Below are positions 1 through 6,674 of a DNA stretch of 6,751 nt, piece by piece. The stretch comes from Moraxellaceae bacterium UBA2032 (lineage in GTDB: Bacteria; Pseudomonadota; Gammaproteobacteria; Pseudomonadales; Moraxellaceae): assembly GCA_002333125.1 (NCBI GenBank), contig DDBM01000175.1, forward strand, positions 1-6,751. Reading direction: 5' to 3'. The notes under the pieces are model-generated. The model made no database searches. It worked only from the letters and a program-made list of their open reading frames with translations, and was not told the origin of the DNA. Within the stretch, counting starts at the first letter, position 1; the number at the start of each line of letters is the position of its first letter. A program made the position numbers and the translations under genes.

Positions 1-3000
1 TGTTGGCGTTGTTGATGGCGACACTGCCCGCTTGGACATCTAATTCACCCACAAAGCTGTTGACGCCGTTCAGCGCTAGGCTGCCACTGCCCACTTTGTC
101 GAGATTCGCTGACCCACTGACCACGCCAGTTAATGCGCTGTTGTTGGCCATGGTGTCTAAGGTGACGTCGCCACTGGCGATTATTTGATTAGCTAGAATT
201 ATATCTGCGGCCGTTTGAATGGCTGTGTTATCGTCTAATAGAACGGAACCAGTACCTAATGCTTGGTTGTCACTAACAATCACTTGGCCTTGTTCTATAT
301 CGGTATTACCCGAATAATTTTGGCTATTTTGCTTAAGTACTAAATCACCTGTACCCGTTTTAGCTAAATCACCTGTACCAGATAGTACACCTAAAGTTGC
401 CTGATATTGATTGACATCTAAGGTATTATTTATACCTGACAGATTTACATTACGTTCAGAGTCTAATTGACCCTGCAATTTTAGAGTTGAATCCCCCACA
501 AATGACAAGTCGCCTGCCAACTGTCCCAAATCGGCATCTTTGCTAATAGTAACTATTGCACTCTGCAATTTAGTCCCTAGATGATCGTTACTATGCGTCG
601 CATCACCACTTAAATTAAATGAATTGCCATTTAAAGTAATCTCGTGATTACCTTTTAAACGGTTTAAAGCCACTGTAGTTAATGCATCTATATTACTAAT
701 AGTACTATCTTGGTTAAGCTGTACATCACGTGATAAGGACGTTACACCATCTGTTTGTAGCGTACCGCCATTTAAAGTTAATGTTGTGTCTACTTCACCC
801 AAGCTATTGTCTTTTGTAATGGCCAAAATACCATCATCAATAGAAACACCACCTTTGAAATTCGTATTATCACCCGATAGTGTAAGCTTGCCTTCACCCT
901 CTTTAACAAATAAGCCTGTACCTTTAAATGCTATCGCCAAATTACTTTCTGTACCAATTAGCGTATCAATTGCTCCACGGGAGCCGGTAATACTAATAGC
1001 ATCATCTTGACTAGCACCAATGGTGAGACTTTCAAGGAGTTTTAAACTACCGCCAGCCAACTCAACAGCAATTTTTCCACCTAAATTGTTAGCTTCATGA
1101 ATAGCTAACGCACCTTCTTTAATGGTGGTTTTTCCTTCATAAGAACTATTATCACCTTGAAGCTCCAAGGTGCTTAATCCCTCTTTAATGAGGCCAACTT
1201 TAGCACCTGTATTATTTAGAGTGCCCGAGAGGGTCATATCACCATTTGCTGTTTTAATGGTTGCCTGCGTACCATCATCACCCTGAAGAGTTATCTTTTT
1301 ATTTAAAACAAGTGCTTGCGTAGTTTCCAACGCTGTATTTGAATTCAAATATACATTTGCATTGTCACCCAACGATTGGGCATTATTAATGACAACACGC
1401 CCTTCCTCAACTAGAGTAATACCCCTATATGTATTTTCACCTGTTAACGAAAGTGTGCCTGCTCCGCGCTTAACAATAGCCGCATCACCATCAATGGTAT
1501 TACTTAAAGTCAAAGAGGTCGTTTGCTGAATATCACTTGGGGTCTGTAAAAACACTATTCCTGAGTCCAAAGTGATTTTATTAGCCAAACTTATATCCGC
1601 AGCACTTTTTAACGTAGTTGAACCTTTAAGTACCACATCACCTGTACCAAAAGCCTCGTTATTTGCAACCGTAACAGTCCCTTGCTCTACCGTTGTACCA
1701 CCTGTATAAGTGTTTTTTGTAGTTAGTACAATTTCGCCTTGACCTGTTTTTACAAGACTGCCTGTTCTAAATTTAGTCACATCATTATCGGCTAGATCTT
1801 TTTCGATATAATCAGCATCTTTAATAGCGGCATTAAATACAGACTTGGTATCTTTATCTGCATTAAGGCTAGTTTTACCATTAAGCTTTAACTGGTTATT
1901 AAAAGTCGCATTGCCTGCAATATGTAAACTTGAATCAGTCGCTATTGCTGTATCTTGTCCTTTATTAAACTCTAAAATGCCTGTACCCAAGTTTTGTTTA
2001 ACGGCGATATTACCTGTAACCTGTAAATTACCTGCAAAATTACTATTATCACCATTAAGCGTTAGCGTTTTATTGCCTGTATTAACGATTAAATTGGCTT
2101 TATTTGTGCCAATTAATTGACGCTCAATATTAACATTTTCGTCTTGTTTTAGAGTGGCTGTACCATCGCCCAATGTAATACTACGATCCAAAATCAAATT
2201 AGTATTGGCTAAGGTTGTATCTAAAGTAGCCCCATCTTTAAGAGTTAATTGTGCTGCTAACGCCCCTAAATTAGTGTTATTTTCTATTTTTAAGGTGCCG
2301 CTTTCAACTGTAATACCGCCCTCTAAGGTAGTATTATTGGCAGTTAACGTTAATACGCTGTCTTTCCCTTTTTGCGTTAATACACCTTTGCCACTCAGAC
2401 TCGTTTCAATCGCAACATCTAAAGCAGCAATATCTAAGACACCACCGCCTGTACCAACAACCAACTTTCGGGCATCTGCATCATCAGACACTTTAAAATC
2501 AATACTATCTGCAGCGGTAAGTTTTAGTGTGCCACTATCTAAAGAAATATTAGTAGATGCCAAACCTAAGTTTGTATCTTGATTAACAACTAAGGTGCCA
2601 CCTTTAACTTGTGTGCCACCTGCGTATGCGTTGTCAGCCGATAAAGTTAATGTACCTTCACCCGACTTAACAAAACCACCATTTCCTTGTATTTTACCAG
2701 TCACCGTCACTTCGGTTTTATTACCTAAAGCATCTAGTGCGGTATCAACACCGCCCGTGCTATTGATAATAATTTCTTTATTAAAGTTTAAGCTTGCATT
2801 AGTACGTAAGTTACCACCATCTAAAAACAACTTGCCTTCTGCTAAGTTATTTTGACTGGTAATACCCAAAGTACCTTCTTTGATAATAGTATTGCCTTTA
2901 AAGTCGCCTTGTGTGTTGTCTCTGGTCAGATTTAATGTTCCAGCACCTGCTTTGGTTAAATCGGCAGACAAAACAGTTGCATCTAAAGCCAATTCACCAC

Positions 3001-5011
3001 TTAAGGTAGCATTGCTTCCACCAGCAACAGAAACAGTACCGCCTTTTTCGGTTAATACAATTTGACGTTTTAAGTCGGCATCTTTGGTAATGGCAAGGGT
3101 TGCACCATCAATCAAGACTTGGGTATTTTCTTTACCCAAAGCTCCATCACTACCCACCTCCAAAGTACCCTCTTTGATACGTACGCCGCCCTCAAAGGTA
3201 TTTTTGTCGTTAGCAAGCACAAACTTGCCTACACCCGATTTAACCAATTGGCCTGCACCACTCACTGTGCCTGACAAGCTAACATCATTAGCCACATTAT
3301 CTATGGTGCCATTATTGCTGGTAATAATCGCTTCTTTGCCTAACTCAATTAACTTAAGCGTTCCATCAGACTCTCGCACTTCCAAAACTTGTAACGAACC
3401 GCCATCTAAAATCAAACTTCCTGTATTGGCATCACCCAACCCTTTTTGGGATTTAATTTGGACTTTTCCTTCACTAATGGTGGTATTGCCCGTGTAACTA
3501 TTATCTTTTGTCAATACTAAGGTACCGCTACCTTTCTTTTGCAAACTGCCCGAGCCACTAATAATACCTGTGGTTATTGTTGCACCAGTAGTATCAATTG
3601 CGCCGCCTGTATTTTGTAAACTCACCGTACCCAATGTGGATTCCCTGTTAATGCGTATTTCACCACCTGCTAAAGTAACAGGAATTGCACCACCCAAATC
3701 TTTAGCAGCGTTACCAACTTCTAACACCCCCGCATTAACACTTACTTTACTAATGTTATTTTTTTCAAAGCCGCTCGCAATTTTATCAACATCATTTTGA
3801 TAGTTTAGTGAGTTCAATACTACTTTTAATGTTCCTTCACCCTGCTTAACTAAACCTCCAGCACCAGCATCATTAATAAGCCCTGACAACATGGTTTCGT
3901 TTGACGCACCATTCACATCAATAGTCGCCCCTGCACTACCTATTTGTATATAACGGTCTGTTTCTACAGCAACTTGTGTTTTTAATGTACCACCATCTAT
4001 TAACACATTACCTAACTTCCATTTATACTGCGCAGAGCTATCTGTTAAAACAACACCTAAGTCTTCTGCTTGTTTTCCTAACTGCGCATCATCACTAATG
4101 CTTAAAACGCCGCCATTAATAACAGTATTACCAACAGCAACTGTATTACCATCTGCATCTTTATCTATACCCGCATTAAAATTATTGCTTGTATTGGCAA
4201 GATTAAGCGTACCGCCACCTGTTTTAACCAAGCCTCCAGCACCTGTAATTTGACCAGTTAGTGTTACTTCATGACCAATGGTATTAATAGAGCCACCCGC
4301 CGACCCCGAAGTAATAATTTTATTACTCAAAGTCATGTCATTAGCGGTTTGTAATGTACCTTTTGTAATTTCTACATCACTGGCAACACCTAAATTAGCC
4401 TCTTCATTAACAATTAAAATACCGCCATTAATAATCGTTTTAGTTTGACTATTATTGGTGTTACTTAACGTTAATGAACCACTACCCGTTTTTTCTAAAA
4501 TATCGCCTGTAATTTGGCCCTCTACCGTGCTATTTTTGCCACCTGTATCTATTTTACCTGTACCTGTAGTTTCAATATCTTTCTGAATAGTGACATCTTG
4601 ATTGGTTTTTAAGACTGCACCATCTGCAATATTAACTTTCGAACCACTACCCAAACTACCCGCACGACTAATAGCCAATGTACCCTTTTCAATCGTCGTA
4701 TCGCCCATATAGCCATTATCGGCGGTTAAAGACAGCGTGCCTGCGCCTTCTTTAGTTAAACTACCTGCACCATTTATACTGGAGGTAATTTGAGTAATAT
4801 TTTCTAGTGCGTTTGTGCCACCTGTGCTGATGGTTGCATCACCCAACAAGTCAATATTTTGTGTGAGTGTTGTAGAAGATTGGGTTTCTAGGGTTGTATT
4901 TACTGCTAACTCAACATCTCCATTACCTAAGCTCGAAGCACGCTTAATCTTTAAAGTACCTGCTTGAACAACAGTTCCGCCTGTATAAGTATTATTATTG
5001 GTTAACACCAA
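1..5011 (-). repeat. Array of 18 PATR-type protein repeats
   Basis: Each core unit is about 40 residues long and begins at a Gly-x-Gly/Leu-x-Lys motif and ends at a Leu-Gly. Spans read from the translation are: R1 4921-5011 (core only), R2 4649-4771, R3 4388-4507, R4 4076-4243, R5 3692-3865, R6 3434-3556, R7 3134-3259, R8 2840-2968, R9 2564-2686, R10 2264-2392, R11 1985-2110, R12 1646-1762, R13 1367-1489, R14 1079-1207, R15 797-922, R16 524-652 (degenerate), R17 254-379 and R18 1-115 (cut by the edge). Start-to-start spacing is mostly 264-309 bases, with two longer steps of 378 (R4 to R5) and 348 (R11 to R12). The copies are similar as protein but diverged as DNA, so this is an old duplication series and not a recent tandem expansion. 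Confidence 0.85.
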
Positions 5012-5245
5012 TGCATCTGTTGGTTGCGCTTGATTGACATTTAATGCGGACTGGCCACTAATAACGCCAGTCACCTCTGTTGCTACACTAATGGTATTAT
5101 CTGCGCTGGTGATTACTACATTATTAACTTCTTGAGGGCTGGCAACTGCTGAAGCAGCCACATCAGCTGCAATAGCTGTTATCGGAGCTACAGTTAAGGC
5201 TACAGCCAACGCTAAAGGACGGGCAGTAAATGGGGGACGACGCAT
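1..5245 (-). CDS. Giant PATR-repeat surface protein, probable autotransporter adhesin (3' end outside window)
   Basis: The frame runs from an ATG at 5245 to the window edge without a stop, giving 1748 complete codons, so the true protein is longer. The start is supported by an AAGGAG six bases upstream and by a clear signal peptide at residues 1-26. From about residue 79 the protein is built of repeats of the type GxLxKxGxGTLxLxxxNxYxGxTxIxxGTLxVxxxxxLG, which matches the autotransporter-associated beta-strand repeat (PATR, Pfam PF12951 / TIGR02601). Between copies lie segments of the type GGxLxTxxxxxLxxxIxLxxxGGxIDTxxxxxxLSG. The composition is rich in Asn, Thr, Gly, Ser and Leu. I saw no cysteine and only one tryptophan, as expected for a secreted beta-helical passenger. 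In this family the repeats are thought to help passenger folding and transport across the outer membrane. Adhesion is an inference, and no protease or lipase motif was recognised. The C-terminal beta-barrel that would prove a type Va autotransporter is not in view, so another large exported repeat protein remains possible. Confidence 0.9.
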   Translation of the reverse strand, partial: MRRPPFTARPLALAVALTVAPITAIAADVAASAVASPQEVNNVVITSADNTISVATEVTGVISGQSALNVNQAQPTDALVLTNNNTYTGGTVVQAGTLKIKRASSLGNGDVELAVNTTLETQSSTTLTQNIDLLGDATISTGGTNALENITQITSSINGAGSLTKEGAGTLSLTADNGYMGDTTIEKGTLAISRAGSLGSGSKVNIADGAVLKTNQDVTIQKDIETTGTGKIDTGGKNSTVEGQITGDILEKTGSGSLTLSNTNNSQTKTIINGGILIVNEEANLGVASDVEITKGTLQTANDMTLSNKIITSGSAGGSINTIGHEVTLTGQITGAGGLVKTGGGTLNLANTSNNFNAGIDKDADGNTVAVGNTVINGGVLSISDDAQLGKQAEDLGVVLTDSSAQYKWKLGNVLIDGGTLKTQVAVETDRYIQIGSAGATIDVNGASNETMLSGLINDAGAGGLVKQGEGTLKVVLNSLNYQNDVDKIASGFEKNNISKVSVNAGVLEVGNAAKDLGGAIPVTLAGGEIRINRESTLGTVSLQNTGGAIDTTGATITTGIISGSGSLQKKGSGTLVLTKDNSYTGNTTISEGKVQIKSQKGLGDANTGSLILDGGSLQVLEVRESDGTLKLIELGKEAIITSNNGTIDNVANDVSLSGTVSGAGQLVKSGVGKFVLANDKNTFEGGVRIKEGTLEVGSDGALGKENTQVLIDGATLAITKDADLKRQIVLTEKGGTVSVAGGSNATLSGELALDATVLSADLTKAGAGTLNLTRDNTQGDFKGNTIIKEGTLGITSQNNLAEGKLFLDGGNLRTNASLNFNKEIIINSTGGVDTALDALGNKTEVTVTGKIQGNGGFVKSGEGTLTLSADNAYAGGTQVKGGTLVVNQDTNLGLASTNISLDSGTLKLTAADSIDFKVSDDADARKLVVGTGGGVLDIAALDVAIETSLSGKGVLTQKGKDSVLTLTANNTTLEGGITVESGTLKIENNTNLGALAAQLTLKDGATLDTTLANTNLILDRSITLGDGTATLKQDENVNIERQLIGTNKANLIVNTGNKTLTLNGDNSNFAGNLQVTGNIAVKQNLGTGILEFNKGQDTAIATDSSLHIAGNATFNNQLKLNGKTSLNADKDTKSVFNAAIKDADYIEKDLADNDVTKFRTGSLVKTGQGEIVLTTKNTYTGGTTVEQGTVTVANNEAFGTGDVVLKGSTTLKSAADISLANKITLDSGIVFLQTPSDIQQTTSLTLSNTIDGDAAIVKRGAGTLSLTGENTYRGITLVEEGRVVINNAQSLGDNANVYLNSNTALETTQALVLNKKITLQGDDGTQATIKTANGDMTLSGTLNNTGAKVGLIKEGLSTLELQGDNSSYEGKTTIKEGALAIHEANNLGGKIAVELAGGSLKLLESLTIGASQDDAISITGSRGAIDTLIGTESNLAIAFKGTGLFVKEGEGKLTLSGDNTNFKGGVSIDDGILAITKDNSLGEVDTTLTLNGGTLQTDGVTSLSRDVQLNQDSTISNIDALTTVALNRLKGNHEITLNGNSFNLSGDATHSNDHLGTKLQSAIVTISKDADLGQLAGDLSFVGDSTLKLQGQLDSERNVNLSGINNTLDVNQYQATLGVLSGTGDLAKTGTGDLVLKQNSQNYSGNTDIEQGQVIVSDNQALGTGSVLLDDNTAIQTAADIILANQIIASGDVTLDTMANNSALTGVVSGSANLDKVGSGSLALNGVNSFVGELDVQAGSVAINNAN
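5168..5245 (-). other. Sec signal peptide of the giant surface protein
   Basis: Residues 1-26 have a basic N-region with Arg at 2, 3 and 9, a hydrophobic core rich in Ala, Leu and Val at residues 11-22, and an Ala-Ile-Ala motif at 24-26 that fits signal peptidase I. Cleavage would leave a mature protein starting at Ala27 or Asp28. There is no Cys near the site, so it is not a lipoprotein signal. There is also no long N-terminal extension of the kind seen in some large autotransporters. Confidence 0.88.
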
Positions 5246-5251
5246 GTTAAT

Positions 5252-5257
5252 CTCCTT
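5252..5257 (-). promoter_or_regulatory. Strong Shine-Dalgarno of the giant surface protein
   Basis: AAGGAG lies six bases before the ATG at 5245. It is close to the ideal anti-16S match and spacing, and it fixes the start directly in front of the signal peptide. Confidence 0.85.
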
Positions 5258-5341
5258 GCTAACTTTTAGGCGGCTAGTTTTATTATGTCTTCTAGCAGTC
5301 AAAGCTTGTAATTGTAAAATTTAAGGCTTATGCAAATGGTG

Positions 5342-5372
5342 TATAAACCTTGATAAAAAGAGTTAAGGTCAA
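5342..5372 (-). promoter_or_regulatory. Weak sigma-70-like promoter candidate for the surface-protein gene
   Basis: On the minus strand TTGACC (5372-5367) matches the -35 consensus at five of six positions. It is followed after 19 bases by TTTATA (5347-5342), a poor -10 match with longer than ideal spacing. It would give a leader of roughly 90 bases. Other A/T-rich hexamers nearby could serve, so this is only a candidate. Confidence 0.2.
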
Positions 5373-5387
5373 ACAAAATTGGGTCGA

Positions 5388-5414
5388 TAATAGCATATAA
5401 TTTTGTAATAGCAT
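5388..5414. repeat. Spaced 9-base direct repeat upstream of the surface-protein gene
   Basis: TAATAGCAT occurs at 5388-5396 and again at 5406-5414, with start points 18 bases apart, about 140-170 bases upstream of the start codon. Repeated short sites ahead of a regulated gene can be operator half-sites, but I do not recognise the motif. In such A/T-rich DNA, chance is a fair alternative. Confidence 0.35.
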
Positions 5415-5474
5415 TAGGTAATTTATTGTTTGCCAACTGTGAACTACTACCACAAAATTTACGTTAGTTTGTTG

Positions 5475-5514
5475 AAAAAAAAGCGTTTATTTTTATGCCT
5501 ATTAGGACTTACGC
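5475..5514 (-). terminator. Possible 3' end signal for the mreCD-maf transcript (weak)
   Basis: Reading from maf on the minus strand, the second arm of the inverted repeat (5514-5501) is followed after about 18 bases by eight consecutive T residues (5482-5475). The stem has a very large loop and the T-run is not adjacent to it, so this is not a canonical intrinsic terminator. It is listed because it is the only hairpin-plus-T-run arrangement in the gap. Confidence 0.2.
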
Positions 5515-5604
5515 GGTTATCGCTTATTTGCTCACACTTCAGGAATTTTTAATGCCTTTATGTTCACAAAACGCGCGTGTGCGGTGCAATGCGTAAGTCC
5601 TGAT
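5501..5604. repeat. Inverted-repeat-bounded segment, possible MITE-like element
   Basis: The left end ATTAGGACTTACGC (5501-5514) and the right end GCGTAAGTCCTGAT (5591-5604) are inverted copies with 13 of 14 positions matching, including a perfect 11-base core (5504-5514 and 5591-5601). The interior of about 76 bases has no coding capacity. Terminal inverted repeats on a short non-coding segment fit a miniature inverted-repeat transposable element or the remains of an insertion sequence. No convincing target-site duplication is visible. The right end touches the last base of the maf stop codon. The alternative is a long-looped hairpin acting at the 3' end of the mre-maf transcript. Confidence 0.5.
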
Positions 5605-6173
5605 TACACGCTCACGCCAAAACCTCTGAGCAGCAATGCCGTTTCGGTAAGAGGCAAGCCAACCACATTACTATAACTACCTACAATTTTTTCTACAAAC
5701 AACGTACCTTTGCCTTGGATGCCATAACCACCTGCTTTGTCTTGCGCTTCGCCTGTATGCCAATAATCGGTCATTTCTTGTTCGCTTAACTCTCTAAAGT
5801 ACACATCTGTGCTGACCACTTGTGTGTGTTCCTTGTCATGACTCGCAATGGTAACACCTGTCAATACGGTGTGTTTTTTTCCACTTAAACTACGCCAAAT
5901 AATTAAGGCTTGCTCTAGATTTTGAGGTTTGCCAATAATCTGCTCCTCTATCACCACCGTGGTATCTGCTGCTATGACAATTGCTTCGGGTAGATGATCA
6001 CACAATTCTAATCCCGCATCGGCTTTTATTTTAGATAAACGCGCCACATAACGTTGTGGACTTTCTTGTTTTACAACGGACTCATCTACGTCTATCGCCA
6101 AACACTCAAACTCCAAACCAATTTGCTGCAATAATTCTTTGCGACGCGGTGACGTGGAAGCCAAATACAACAT
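5604..6173 (-). CDS. maf: Maf-family nucleotide pyrophosphatase (YhdE-like dTTP/UTP pyrophosphatase)
   Basis: This 189-residue protein has the full set of Maf motifs. These are the N-terminal phosphate-binding segment ASTSPRRKELL (residues 5-15), IAADTTVV with the conserved Asp70 (67-74), GKP (81-83), SGKKH (97-101), GEAQDKAGGYGIQG with Asp145 and Lys146 (141-154) and GSYSNVVGLPL (165-175). The family hydrolyses nucleoside triphosphates to monophosphates and pyrophosphate in the cytoplasm. The YhdE branch prefers dTTP, UTP and modified pyrimidines, which suggests a house-cleaning role, and Maf has also been linked to septum formation. The place directly after mreD and the close resemblance to E. 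coli YhdE support that branch over YceF. The start is supported by AGAGG seven bases upstream. The length is typical and the gene looks intact. It lies 15 bases after mreD and is probably cotranscribed with it. Substrate preference is inferred from the family. Confidence 0.96.
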   Translation of the reverse strand: MLYLASTSPRRKELLQQIGLEFECLAIDVDESVVKQESPQRYVARLSKIKADAGLELCDHLPEAIVIAADTTVVIEEQIIGKPQNLEQALIIWRSLSGKKHTVLTGVTIASHDKEHTQVVSTDVYFRELSEQEMTDYWHTGEAQDKAGGYGIQGKGTLFVEKIVGSYSNVVGLPLTETALLLRGFGVSV

Positions 6174-6180
6174 ACTAAAA

Positions 6181-6185
6181 CCTCT
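6181..6185 (-). promoter_or_regulatory. Shine-Dalgarno of maf
   Basis: AGAGG lies in the 15-base gap between the mreD stop and the maf ATG at 6173, with a 7-base spacer. It supports the annotated maf start and independent initiation within the operon transcript. Confidence 0.65.
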
Positions 6186-6188
6186 TAA

Positions 6189-6674
6189 TTACTCTTGATG
6201 CTGACTTCGTGCCAAGGCATCTAACACCAATGGCCAAGCTAACAAAGTCACGAATACTACACTTAAATAATGTACGCTTTGACTCCAAGACACATAGTCA
6301 ACCATTAACCATAAAGCCAAACGTACTGCGAGTGCCAAAACCACTAAAAAAATGACTAATACTGTTTTTTCGATTATATTAAACATGGCCACATTACGCC
6401 CTAAACGACGACTGGCATACACAACGATTGCGCTAGAAAGCGCATAACTGCCCAATAAACTGCCTGTTGTTAAATCCCATAACAAACCCACGAGACAGGC
6501 CAACCACACACCCAATTTTTGCGGATAATGTAATGCCCAAAAGACTAACCATAAGCTTAGCCAGTCAGGTCGATAATAACGCCAGTCGGCGGCAATAGGC
6601 CAAAAAGCCAAAATCAACATAATGCCTAAACTAATTGCCATGGCGCGATACACAGCAAAATGCTTGATAATCAT
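6189..6674 (-). CDS. mreD: Rod shape-determining protein MreD
   Basis: This is a 161-residue integral inner-membrane protein, almost the same length as E. coli MreD (about 162). Hydrophobic segments are visible at about residues 10-28, 38-50, 54-68, 74-87, 103-123 and 135-153. Two family signatures are present: YYRPDWLSLWLVFWAL (33-48), with the RPDW loop before a membrane helix, and GLLWDLTTGSLLG (63-75). MreD works with MreC, MreB, RodA and PBP2 in the elongasome, which guides peptidoglycan insertion along the side wall of rod-shaped cells. The ATG overlaps the mreC stop as ATGA and has no strong ribosome binding site of its own, so its translation is probably coupled to mreC. It is followed closely by maf, as in E. 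coli. Confidence 0.95.
   Translation of the reverse strand: MIIKHFAVYRAMAISLGIMLILAFWPIAADWRYYRPDWLSLWLVFWALHYPQKLGVWLACLVGLLWDLTTGSLLGSYALSSAIVVYASRRLGRNVAMFNIIEKTVLVIFLVVLALAVRLALWLMVDYVSWSQSVHYLSVVFVTLLAWPLVLDALARSQHQE

Larger units (their letters stand above)
5246..5603. other. Intergenic region between maf and the surface-protein gene
   Basis: These 358 bases contain no convincing gene on either strand. On the maf side lies a segment bounded by inverted repeats (5501-5604), followed by a run of eight A residues on the plus strand (5475-5482). The part nearer the surface-protein gene (about 5280-5460) is A/T-rich and probably carries its promoter and regulatory sites, including a 9-base direct repeat at 5388-5414. 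The gap is much larger than the spacing inside the mre-maf operon, which suggests the surface-protein gene is transcribed on its own. Confidence 0.8.

Noticed and set aside
3..3800. Eight plus-strand open frames of 61-142 codons across the left half of the window, rich in Pro, Leu, Ser and Val.
   Set aside because: All lie in one frame antisense to the giant minus-strand gene. Their residue bias is what the complementary strand of Gly/Thr/Asn/Leu repeat codons produces. They have no recognisable domains, and the minus-strand frame has a signal peptide and known repeats.
1..5011. The many similar short blocks could be a CRISPR array or a DNA tandem repeat.
   Set aside because: The similarity is at protein level with diverged DNA, spaced about 270-300 bases apart, with no constant DNA repeat or spacer structure.
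1..5245. Reading the giant gene as a filamentous haemagglutinin (two-partner secretion) protein.
   Set aside because: No haemagglutination-activity secretion domain follows the signal peptide, and no TpsB transporter gene is visible. The PATR repeats fit the single-chain autotransporter class better.
5312..5340. Possible hairpin or small regulatory structure in the leader (AAGC/GCTT arms around an A/T-rich core).
   Set aside because: Only about four base pairs with a long A/T loop; no riboswitch or attenuator pattern is recognisable.
5386..5404. GATAATAGCATATAATTTT resembles a Fur box at its left end.
   Set aside because: Only about 10 of 19 positions match the consensus, which is expected often in A/T-rich DNA.
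5487..5560. Two similar stretches, TTTTTATGCCTATTA near 5489 and TTTTTAATGCCTTTA near 5546, could be a target duplication.
   Set aside because: They are imperfect copies and do not flank the inverted repeats symmetrically, because one lies inside the segment.
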